A stretch of 64,000 bases of DNA, taken from assembly GCF_011075055.1 (NCBI RefSeq), contig NC_058139.1, positions 12,793,584 through 12,857,583 on the forward strand. The letters run 5' to 3'. The DNA comes from Mangifera indica. Lineage: Eukaryota; Streptophyta; Magnoliopsida; Sapindales; Anacardiaceae. Of this stretch, positions 31,205-42,112 are shown piece by piece. The notes below the pieces were generated by a model, which was given only the letters and a program-made list of their open reading frames with translations, searched no databases and was not told the DNA's origin. Each line of letters begins with the position of its first letter. Positions within the stretch are counted from its first letter, which is position 1. Both the position numbers and the translations under genes were made by a program.

Positions 31205-33440
31205 TGTGACACCTAGAATTCAAATCAAATCATTTGACATTTTGATGATTATTGGACATTATTGAAAAGTGAGCAGTCAACTTAGACACATGGTCTTCTT
31301 GTTTATAGTTTTAGCAAGATCATGTGTAAGGGGTATAATCACCAAAATACCCTTAAAACGTAATATGATAAAAGGAAAATGCAATAATTTTTAAAAGGGG
31401 CACACACCCGTGTAAACAAGGGTACACCCTTGTGTGTTTAAGAGAAATGTCATACAAGGAAATAATCCTGTGTGAGAAATAAAATGACACACCCTTATGT
31501 GCCAAAAGGCACACAATCGTGTGTTTAGACCTGAATAAAGAAAAAAGAAAGGGAATTAGGCATATGAATCTATAGGTCTTCCCGAGAGCTAAAAAAGAGA
31601 TTCTAATATGCAGTAGTACCCAATGTGCCTAAGAGATGAGATTTGTGTAGGCACAAGATAAGCTTAAGGTGGAAGCGAGTACAAGCTAAAGTTTAGTTAA
31701 GTTTCGAGTTTTATGCATGGTAGAAATCATAGGATCGTTACAAGAAGGCATCATGAGTATACATTTCTTATCCTACCCATAATGGGACATCATACCTGTA
31801 ATATGGTACTTGCTTATAGAAAAGTCTAGTTAAAACACAGTTTTAGTGTAATGGAACTGAGAAATAGCTCAGATGGCTATGATGTGACATCTTTGTATGT
31901 GATCTGGTTTGATTGGCCTAGTATATAGTTTTAGTTAAGCTTCCAAATATAGATGCTTCTACCAAGTAAAGTTATGGTCACACGAAATAGAGATCTAGGG
32001 AATGGTTCCTTAATGATTGAACGAGACATAGTTCAATCTGAAAGTTAAGATATGTAATCTAAATAATACCTATAGTACAGTATGAACACATAATTGATAA
32101 ATATGACCCATCATTATCCTTACAAAAGTTTAATGTTGACTTCAGATGACAAAGATAGCATATCTTGAGATTTATGAGATTTAAGTAAGGGAAAAAGACT
32201 ATTTCCCACCGAAGTTTCAGTCTAATCTCAAAATTGTACCCACGATAGATAAAAAACTCAAACACCTATCCATAAACTAATTGTTATCAAAATTTTTAAT
32301 TAGAGGTAAAGGTAAAATCATTATTTTATTCCTAAACCCTAAAACCTTAAGATTTACGTTATTTTTACCCTTCAAGTTTTAAAAACTAATATTTCACCTC
32401 ATTCTCAAAGTTTGAAAAGTCTAGATTTTACCTCTAGGGTTTGTATCCCTTATTTGACCACCACAATTCTGACTTATAGCTAATTGCTTCCCATCCATTT
32501 TCTCGATCCAACCACAAAGAATGATAAAGGATGACCTCCCATAATGATGAACGATAACAATGAGTCCTTCTTCATTGTTTGAAAAACGTGTAATAAAGGA
32601 TAATGTTTTGTTATGTTTCATCGTGTTATCTAAAAGAGACAACAAAAGACAATGAAGTGTTATCATTCATTGTGTAATCCAGATGATAAAGGATGAAACT
32701 CCGTCATCCTTTAACGTTGCATCTGGATGATGTGATAAAGGATGATAAAATGTCTTCCTTTATCGTTTCTCCCTGATCTAGATGACATTTTGTCATCAAG
32801 ATTTTAAGGACAAACAATCGTCCTTTGTCAAAAGAAGACTCTCGTTTCTTCCTTATTACTAGACAGATTCCCTAAGCTACTGGAGTTGAAACGTAAATGT
32901 GTAAAAATACATTTTTCAAGATTTAATCATAGGAGGAAATTATTAGATTTCTAAACTTAGGAGGAAATGAAATATATTTTTAAATTTTTAGGGTTTAGAG
33001 GTAAATTAATGAAAAATTTACCTTTATCTCTAACTGAAAATTTTGATAGTAGTTAGCTCATGGTAGGTATTTGAGTTTTTTATCTACTGTAAATATGTTT
33101 TTAAGATTTGGCTAAAACTTGGGTGGGAAATTGTCTTTTTCCCTTTAAGTAAAAGTTAATAACAGAGTCTGATACTTACTAATTGTTTTATCACTTACTC
33201 CATTACTATCATGTGTGTAGGTGCAGGTGCTCGTGGTGACTGTGAGATTAATAGTGGTCTATGGTCGTAGAGCTACAAGCGCATTTTCATCGTTTCAGCT
33301 TTTTATTGGTTTTTATTGTATCATGGGTTTATTTGTATATTTGACTACACCTTATGATTCTTTTAGCTTATGTTTTAAGTTTGAGACATCTTTTGTATAC
33401 TTCCAACTTTTACTTTGATAAGGGTATTTTAGTAATTTCA
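31205..33440 (+). mobile_element. Gypsy LTR fragment interrupted by a Mutator-like element
   Basis: Begins TGTGACACCTAGAATTC and carries repeated short palindromes such as CACACCCGTGTA (31387-31520). After the Mutator-like insertion (32189-33143) it resumes with TACTTACTAATTGTTTTATC, the usual gypsy LTR inner phrase. The 3' boundary is uncertain. Confidence 0.45.
32189..33143. mobile_element. Non-autonomous Mutator-like element, perfect 9-bp duplication
   Basis: A 955-bp element with terminal inverted repeats of about 150 bp: the left end reads GGGAAAAAGACTATTTCCCA and the right end, complemented, GGGAAAAAGACAATTTCCCA. It is flanked by TTTAAGTAA at 32180-32188 and 33144-33152, a perfect 9-bp duplication diagnostic of Mutator-like elements. 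Its termini are related to those of the 6.7-kb element at 57240, which could have supplied transposase. The interior has repeated GATAAAGGATGA words in both orientations. An 81-residue minus-strand frame (32421-32666) is not recognised. Confidence 0.9.
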
Positions 33441-34055
33441 TAAGGTTTAATAAATGAAGTTTTTATTTAAAGATTTTATTGTTATTAAATTTATATAACT
33501 AAAAAGAGAATTGAAAGAAAAATGAAGGAAAAATAAAAGACAAGAGATGAATTAATAATCAATGTATGTATAGCACTTACAAATGAAAAGAGGTGGAGAT
33601 ATTTATATTACTTTTGTCGCCTCTAATCAATGAGATAAAACAATTTTCCAAGAGCATTTAATGCAGGCTACCCAAAGTCAATATTGCTTCCATAAATGGC
33701 TCGTTTCTTTGCTAGTTAGGAAAATTATATTCACAAAAGCCACCAAGTTATTTAATGCATTCCCACATCAAGCATGACTATGTGGTGGAAAATCTATTAT
33801 CTATTTAACACTCCCCTTTGGATTTCTATCACTTATAAATAATTATATTAATCTTGCTAGGAAAAAATCCAATGGGATAAAAAACCAAAGTAAATTAATG
33901 CAATTATTTAATGTTTTATAAAGTAATGTTGGACATGTTTAAACTGTCTTATTAAAAACTTAGTAGGAACACCCAGTGGGACAAAACCTAGTAAAAAGAA
34001 AAACAGTATAGTGCATATTTTGTCCATTATGTGATAAAATTCAAAAATTTACTCC
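33441..34055 (-). mobile_element. Copia 3' LTR and polypurine tract
   Basis: On the + strand it shows ACTTAGTAGGAACACCCAG and GGGACAAAACCTAG, phrases found in LTRs of a common plant copia group. The minus-strand polypurine tract ATCAGGGGGAGTAA lies at about 34050, next to the end of the pol remnant that follows. The left boundary is uncertain. Confidence 0.55.
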
Positions 34056-37000
34056 CCCTGATAAATACTCTCCCTTTTTGTAGTAAGATTAATTTGGTTG
34101 TCTGTTACGTTACTGTATACCGATGTTATAAACTAACTATTCAAATGTTGATCTCGATAATGTCTTGATGAACAAATCTATAAAATTCTTACTAGATCGC
34201 ATTTATTCGACATCAATCTTTCTACTCTGTTGAAGTTCATGAGTGTAAAAGAACTTCAGTGAGATATGTTTAGTTCTATCTCTTTTAATGTATCCATCTT
34301 TAATTTAGGTAATACATATTGTATTATTTCCATATAATATGGAATTAGTGTTTGTGTAGAAGGAAGACTGCATGTATTCCAGATATGATAGATGATATAC
34401 AGTAACTATATACATTCTCAACTAGTTTCAAAGAGAGCTAGAATCTCTAAATGATTTAAAGACATTGCAACTAAAGTCTATTTGGTGGAGCACTAGGATA
34501 TCATTGTGTCATTATAAGCAAAAACATATCTCATCTGTAAGCAGGCCTTATGAGGGTTAGAAAAATAACCAGCATCTGCATGTCCAACCAAACTAGGATT
34601 TTTAGGGAATTTGACAGTATAGAATAATCTCAAATCTCTAGTCCCACATAGGTAATGAAATATATATTTGATTATGTTTTAGTGGTAATGGGTTGATGCA
34701 TAGCTAAATTGGGCTAATAAATTGACTACAAATGATATATCTAGTCTAATGCATTAGGCCAAATGTAATAAAACTCTAATGACATTAAGATACGATACTT
34801 CAAGATCGAGTATCTTTTTATCTTTTTCTTTAGGATGAAATAGGACCTTTTTAGGATCGAAAGATCAAACAACCATTGGGGTGCTCAAATGATAACTCTT
34901 ATCTATATTAAAGTGTTTTAATAATTTTTCAATATACATTGATTAATGGATAAGTATTTTATTTGAATTATGTTCGATCTGTAGGCCTAGACAATATTTT
35001 GTTTCTCCAAATCCTTCATCTTAAATTCCTTTTTCAGGTATTCAACAGTTTTTGAGAACTCTTTAGAAGTCCAATTAAATTCATATCATAAATATAAACT
35101 GCTATAACAGCAAATCTCGATTCTGACTTTTTGATAAAGGCACATGGGCATATAGGGTCATTCAATCTTTCGAATTATTTTAATCATACAATCATTTTTG
35201 TAATTTAATTGAGTACATGCCTCTTGAATTGATCCTTTTTTGCTTCAAGTAATTTATATCCTTCAAGGAGTTTCATATAAATTTCAGTATTCAAGTTTTC
35301 ACACAAATAAGCAGTAACTACATCCATTAGACACATATCCAGTCTTTTAGAGACTATTAAACTGATTAAACATTTAAATGTGATTATATCTATCACAAAT
35401 GTATATGTTTCATCAAAGTTTATACTTGGCCTTTGGGAAAAGTCTTAGGCTACAGACTTGGCTTTATATTTAGTAATCTCATTTTTTTTCATTTCTTTTT
35501 CTCATAAATACTTATTTATATCCAATGGGTTGTATAACCTTAGGTGTTAGAACTACAAGCCCCAAACACTTGACATTTTACTAGAGAAGATAATTCTTTT
35601 CAAATTACTTTTTCCCATATAGGTTGATCATGTCTTTGTCTACACTCAACCACAATACGTGATTCAAAATCATCATCATTCATAATTTCAGTGGCCACTG
35701 CAAATGAGAATATATCATCAATGTAAATCATTTCACAATTCCACATCTTTCATGTATAAGCATAATTTAAACATATTTCAGTATTCTCAGTTTTCTGTTC
35801 TTTAGGATTTTGTATCACTTCAAGAGTTTGTGCCACTTTAAAAGCTTAAGTTTTTTCAGGGACCATAACTTCTTTTGGAGAAATATTAAAGAGTGTAGAT
35901 TTTTCATTCATTTTAGGATCATCATGATTGACATATTATTTGCCTTTCTTTTTCGAGGAATAATGTCCTTCAATCCAATAAGTCTACCATGCTTCTAACA
36001 TATAGTAGATTGATTAGTCGTGACTCAAATAGGTTGTTCAGCAATCACATTAATTCTTTCTAGTACGTTGGTAGTTCGTACATGTGATTTTGTCACTTTC
36101 GATGTATCTATAAATACATCAAGCATTTGGTCGGCAATAATTTGTAAATGTATTATCCTCTACACTTCAGTTTCACTTTGGGATGTGCAAAGATCTAGAT
36201 GAGACATAGTAGGTACATATCAAGTAAGTTCATGCCTAACTTCTAAAGGCGTTTTCTTTTCCTCTAAACATGGAAATATTGTCTTATCAAAGTGACAATT
36301 TGCAAATCATGCAGTAGAAAGATTACCTATTAATGGTTTTAAATATCTAACAATGGATGGTGAATTATATCCAATATAAATTTTCAAACAATGTTGGAGT
36401 CTCATTTTTGTGCATTTAAAAGACCCAATATAGACATATACAACACTACCAAATATCCTCAAATGAGATATGTCAAGTTGGTAACCAAGAACCAATTATA
36501 AAGGAGAATATTAGCAATAAGAAAAAGGTCAAAAGTGAATTAACACTATAGCATATAATATGACATGTCCCCACATAAAAGTTGGTAATTGAGTTCTTAG
36601 TAATAAAGTATGTACAATTACCTAGAGTCGTTTGATGAAAGACTCAGCTAATCTATTCTGAGTATAGACATATAAAACTAGATATTTAACATCAATCCTT
36701 ATAAATATGCAATAATCATCAAATATTTTGGATATAAATTTAGTAGCATTATCTAGCCATATTGACGTGATCGAATAATCTATGGAATGTGTCTTTAATT
36801 TGATAATTTGTGTTAATAGTTTAGCAAATGCAACATTTCGAGTTAGTAACAAACAAACATGAAACCATCATGCAGATATATCAATTAAGACCATAAAATA
36901 ACGAAATGACCTACTTGGTGGATGAATAAGTCCACATACATCTTCTTGAATCCTTTGTAAGAATTATATGGATTTAACTCCAATTTTGGAGGGAAATAGT

Positions 37001-37640
37001 CTGATTACTAATTTGTCTTGTATACAAGCAATGCAAAATTTTTTACTAGACAATAAAATTTTAAAATTCTTTAATGTATATCTATATGAATTTTCAATAA
37101 TTTTATGCATCATTATAGATCTTGGATGACCTAGACGTTCATATCGAAACATAAAGATTTTTGGATGAACAAATTTCTGGTTTAATACTATGTGGGTTTC
37201 AATTGTCTTTATAATTGTATAATACAATTCGATGATAAAGCAGATAATTTTTCTATTATAAGCCTTCTTCCAGAGCATTACCAGATATATAAATAAATTA
37301 TGCACTATTTTCACTCATGGTTTCAATATGATACCCATTATTTCTTATATATTTAAAACTAAGTAGATTTCTTCTAGAGCTACTTGAATATAATGCATTA
37401 TTGATGCTTAATTTGATCCCATTTTTCAACAAAATCGTGGCTCTTGCAGAGCCTTCAATCAAATTTATTAATCCTGATATAGTATTTACTTTAGCTTCAA
37501 TTAGTGCTAAAGTTAAGAAAAAAAAATTTTCCTTCAGAATTATGTGTGTTGTTGCATTATCTATTAAACGCATGTCTCCATCATCAGCTTTTAAAATCAA
37601 TGCTTCAATTTTGGAGTTCATATCATTTCATTAAAAAAAT
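34056..37640 (-). pseudogene. Degraded Ty1/copia pol polyprotein
   Basis: Read from 37640 downwards in the normal copia order. Protease-like piece at 37298-37621 (ALILKADDGDMRLIDNATTH). GAG-pre-integrase at 36964-37314 (RYERLGHPRSIMMHKIIE). Integrase core at 36622-36852 (IWLDNATKFISKIFDDYC). Integrase C-terminal part at 36307-36495 (ISHLRIFGSVVYVYIG). Reverse transcriptase at 35205-35396 (CLMDVVTAYLCENLNTEIYM). RNase H with stops near 34330-34620 (ISW-STK-TLVA). Frameshifts and stops occur throughout, so it is dead. Confidence 0.88.
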
Positions 37641-38545
37641 TTTTATTCATAACATACACAAAATAGTAAAAGGAAGGAGAACATGATAATAAAACATAAA
37701 ATAATATTCATAAATCCAAAATAATTATATATGATGGATTTTAATTATAAAAAATCTTAGGCATTCATATCACTACTCAAGTGATACATATTTTATTCTT
37801 AAAAAAAATCTTAAAACATCAAGATTAATCAAATCAACAAGATCTAAATCATTCATAAATTTAATTTTTATAGATGTTTAAAATAAATTTACCCAATATT
37901 GATGTGTACTATAGGTACACAACCAATGATATTTATGGCATGTCTATTGTTTTGTAGTTTACGCTATATTATTTTTATTTCGTCTCAGTTTTAGTCCACT
38001 TCTAGTGGTATGATTGAGATTTTATATTATAATCATCTTCAGATTGAAAATTATTTCATCTATGACCTTACTCACACCTATAATAACTACTTATAGTAAT
38101 TGCGTTCACTTTAAAAAATGATACAATGCTTGTGGGGCGATTTTGATAGTTTTCACTAACGAGAAAAATTAACTCAGAAATTTTTTTCCAATATTGCTAC
38201 TACAAATCCATATTATAAAAATAATAAAATGTAGAGAATATTTTCTCTTCCACATTAGCTCAATCAAAGAAAGATTATGAATATAACAAAGTTGTACTAA
38301 ATTACAGAGCCATTGGGATTATTATTGAATTTGATGTTCAAATTTATTTTTCAAATTTCTATACGAATCTAATGGATTTATTATTATAACCACATATTCG
38401 GTTTACAATTCTTCAGGGATGTGATGCCAAAAAAATAGTAGTCTTGTATTTATACTTCTGGAACATTTTATTTAATCAATTTTTCAAAGCTCATATATTC
38501 TAGGTGAAGAATTTTGTAAAAAACCCATAAAATATTATCCATCCA
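37641..38545. other. AT-rich sequence, probably copia gag/leader remains
   Basis: No readable protein. It lies between two copies of the same copia protease region (37298-37621 and 38985-39190) and is therefore probably retrotransposon sequence. Nothing else was recognised. Confidence 0.35.
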
Positions 38546-38549
38546 ATTT

Positions 38550-38860
38550 TAAGAACTTCAGGTTTAAATATTGTCATATTCACAAAACTTTTAGTTTTGT
38601 AGATAATATATAGGAATTAATCTTTGAAACTTCAGGTTAAAATATTATCTTATATTTGCAAAACAGTTGGTTTTGTAAATGAAATATTGGGATTAATTTT
38701 TAAACTTCAGGTTCATATATTATGTCATATTTTTAAAACTTTTGGTTTCGTAATTAGTATTTATAATATTATAATATATACGATTTAATTCTGATTCTAT
38801 TTTAGACTTCAAGTCTATATTTTTCACAATTTATGCAAACTTCAGGTTGCAAATGTGATA
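38550..38860 (+). repeat. About 75-bp tandem repeat, three full and two partial copies
   Basis: Units start AACTTCAGGTTTAAATATTG (38552), AACTTCAGGTTAAAATATTA (about 38628), AACTTCAGGTTCATATATTA (about 38703), followed by two degenerate partial units (near 38806 and 38838). Each full unit holds CAAAACTTTTAGTTTTGTA or a variant, a small inverted repeat. This is probably the leader of a copia element. Confidence 0.7.
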
Positions 38861-38907
38861 GTTATTATAAAATAAATACTTTGATGAAATTTGGGAATTC
38901 AAACCCA

Positions 38908-38938
38908 TATATATGTGTGTGTATGTGTGTGTGTGTAT

Positions 38939-38976
<38 letters not shown>
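38908..38976. repeat. Back-to-back (GT)n and (AC)n microsatellite palindrome
   Basis: ATATATGTGTGTGTATGTGT is followed by a GTATAC centre and about 28 bases of pure AC repeat, then an AT run. The two arms are complementary and can fold into a hairpin of about 28 bp. Confidence 0.9.
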
Positions 38977-38977
<1 letters not shown>

Positions 38978-38984
38978 ATATTTC

Positions 38985-39191
38985 CATGATTTTGTAAACT
39001 TCAATCGGTGTTAAAGTTAAAAAAAAAAAAATTTCCTTGAGAATTGTGTATGTTGTTACATTATTTATCAAAAGTATATCTCTATCATCAATTTTTGAAG
39101 TCAACGCTTCAATCATGTTACTTGCCTTAATACAATGATGATAATAGTCGTCTCGTGGCTTGAACGACTTTAAAAGCTTCTCTCCTAGCAA
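38985..39191 (-). mobile_element. Second copia protease-region fragment
   Basis: The minus-strand frame reads EALTSKIDDRDILLINNVTT then ILKEIFFFLTLTPIE, parallel to the piece at 37298-37621. It is a separate, truncated copy of the same copia family or a duplicated section of it. Confidence 0.7.
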
Positions 39192-39194
39192 GAC

Positions 39195-39610
39195 GTGACC
39201 CTAGCACTCTCTAATCCTCCATCATCTCCTATTTGGTTGAAAAGGTTATAGAGAAAAAGTAACTGTTGCACGTTTTGTGATGTACACAAGTGTGTATACT
39301 AAACACACGAGCGTGTACACTAGTTATGAAGCATTAAAACACTTCATGCGATTCCTACAAAGCATACCTTTATCCTAGAATTCAAAATTCACTGACTAGA
39401 CATGATCGTGTACCCTACTTACACATGGCGTGTATCCTGGCCAAATTTGATCGAATTATACAATACATGAAAAGACCATTTTGTCCTCTCTACCACATCA
39501 TACACGATTGTGCATGTCATAAATCACATAATAGCTTCTCAAATATAATCTCACACAAGAAGAATACTAAAAAGACCAAAATAACCTTAAGCATACCTGC
39601 AGATGTTACA
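39195..39610 (-). mobile_element. Gypsy LTR 5' end (minus strand)
   Basis: On the minus strand it begins TGTAACATCTGCAGGTATGC at 39610, the same start as the LTR at 26763, and includes ACACGCTCGTGTGTTTAG-type palindromes. Truncated on the left by the copia fragment. Confidence 0.65.
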
Positions 39611-39817
39611 ATTCTCAAACACTTTGATTTATAAAGTTTAATAAATGAGATATTTCAGTTAATATTTCATATTTAACTTTGTTGCACACATTTAAGTTTA
39701 AAAATTTATTATCATGCTATTTTCATTGTTTTAAACTTTTTAAAAAAAGTTAAGTCGTCTATGTCTCTTCAAATCATATTCCGTATAAGGGTATATATCT
39801 AGAAAGAGATATTACAG
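39611..39817 (+). mobile_element. Gypsy LTR 3' end (plus strand)
   Basis: CATATTCCGTATAAGGGTAT and the ending AGAGATATTACA parallel the LTR end in the chalcone synthase units (CATATTTCGTATAAAGGTAT to GGTGTTATA). Confidence 0.55.
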
Positions 39818-40445
39818 TAGGGATGGTAGGTTATACTAAATACGAACTTATACCAATAACCTTTACAAACTTCGTTAGAAGGTTCATACAAATAATGTGT
39901 CTTTGTCTAACACAATAGTTCTGGGTACCCTATAAAGTCTCACTATCTCCTTAACATAGATCTGACCTAGATGATATGTATTCATGTATCTCATACTAGA
40001 ATAAAATGAGCCAATTAGTCAACCGGTCAACAACATACATATTGCATAATGACTTCTTATAACCCTTAATTATCTAACAATGAAGTTCAACAATATGTGC
40101 TCTCATTTCAACTTGTTGTGTGCATAATTTACATACATTTTAAGTCTAGTTATTAGGTTTTTAGGAACATTTTAGTTACGTTTTGTTATGTTTTGATTGA
40201 TTTTAAGTTTAATTCATGATCTTTTTCTCATTTTGTGTTTCATTTTATGTTTGTAGGAAATCCTATGAAGTTTGAAGGTAATCAGAGCAAATCTAGAATG
40301 TATTTGGAACCTAAAAAATATGGAAGCAGGATTTTCCTAAAAATAGCATTTAAAACAAGAAACTAATATGACTGTATTTGACAAAATTTACAAGATCCAA
40401 AAGTCCAAGAGTCCTAGATATGCATATTATTAAGGATTTTTTGCT
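39818..40445 (+). mobile_element. Unplaced retrotransposon sequence, possibly Athila-like LTR
   Basis: Around 40130-40270, TTATTAGGTTTTTAGGAAC and TTTATGTTTGTAGGAAATC resemble Athila-group gypsy LTRs. No coding sequence. Weak assignment. Confidence 0.3.
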
Positions 40446-42112
40446 TGTTGGAATCCGACAAGTTAATATAATACAAATAAGAAAAATTCAAACAAGACCT
40501 AATCCCCATTAGGGATTATTTTTTAGGAATTATTCTCATGAAATATGTTAACATCACACATGAAGTGTTGTAAGAACACGACACTTGTGTTTGAAGGCTC
40601 TTTTGGTCTTTACGTGACTATAAGTACACTATCTAACCTACTATGAGGTTGTGACTTGGTATCCACATAACGCACAAACGAAACAAAGGTTGAAACCAGT
40701 CATTTGAGGTTGTTAGGGCTCTGTGAATAAGCTGGCCATTCAGACAAATTGGTGTTCATCAGTGAAATAGGGTAAAAAGTTTCTAAAATTGTGAAATTTG
40801 TTCTATATTTATATAACACAATGAACTACCATTCATGGCACATGAATAGTCATTCTTCCTTGATTTTTATCCTATAAGATTCGTGATTTATTTATATTTT
40901 GGGCACGAATTATGTTGAAACTTAGATAAAGTTTTATCCTAATTTGTGTTCCATGAATAGGCATTCATGGCCCATAAATGATCATTCATAATCAAAGAAA
41001 AAGTCAAACTAAGCTAATTCAATCTTATAAGATAGGCACAGTCTATTCACAATTTAATTTCTATTCAAATACCCCAAGATTATCAACAAATAATCAAATA
41101 ACTTTGGAGTCTGAATCAACTTCTATATGTATATGACCTATAAGTTCTCTATTAAACTGATGGTGTCTAGATTCAAATAAAATCTAGACATAGATTAAGA
41201 TTGGCCTCTAATAAAGCATTATGACCATTGAACTGATAAACTATCAATAAACAACTCTAGGCCTTGTCAACGTCATAGTTACACACAGTATGATCTATTC
41301 GTCAATTGATATCTCTCGAGCTTGAGACATAAATATATGTGTATCTCAATAACTCTTTAATATGAACTTTTACACATCAATAACCTAATGACTTGGATCA
41401 AGCTTTTACCCAATCCTACTATGGTCATAAATTTAAGTGGTTATCAATGTTTTTCAGTATTTTCATTTGAGATATCACCTCAGATGTTTAAAAGTGATGA
41501 ATCCTTTATTGATCCATCATAGCCTCTATACAGATTACGATATAGCCATTCATCACATTTATGGTTACCCTAGTTACAACAACATGTTAAGTGGCATTAA
41601 ACCATACATATACTTGTATGAGATGATCCGATGACCTCAAGTCTAAGATCACATATACTTGTGAGTTAAAGGATTTATTCCATAGATACTAAAGCAACCA
41701 TCCATATTAAAATTCTTTTATTGGGTTAGTCCAATGAACATATCTATAATGTACACCCATGTGTTATATCAAGTTGTCAACTAACAGTCTTGACACATGA
41801 GAATTATTGCAACCTTTTAGTAGGATTTTTCAACACTATGATAATCCCATTAGCATTACTTGTGCCTTTGATCAAAGTTATATCCAGATTACGAAAGTTT
41901 ATGAAATAGTCATCTAATGTGTTCATACGGTTTCTATGATTAGTCTTTTAATCGTCTTATCACAATTTTACCATTTTATGGGCATATTATTCATACAAAC
42001 ATATTCTGAATGAATTAATATGAATGAATAATAATTCCTATTTATTAATAAAATAAATAAATTATATAATACAAGTGTAAAAACCGATTGGCTTTAGGTC
42101 ATTACCCTAATA
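40446..42112 (-). mobile_element. 3' LTR of the large copia element
   Basis: About 1,667 bp, next to the end of the RNase H region at 42.13 kb. Its left part (40446-40740) matches 49420-49740, and its whole length is loosely similar to 53664-55342, identifying all three as LTRs of one family. The right edge reads GGTCATTACCCTAATA followed by a purine-rich tract on the minus strand. Confidence 0.75.

Noticed and set aside
32421..32666. 81-residue minus-strand frame in the small Mutator-like element as a captured gene
   Set aside because: No recognisable domain and part of the frame is built from repeated GATAAAGGATGA words; kept only as a question under findings.
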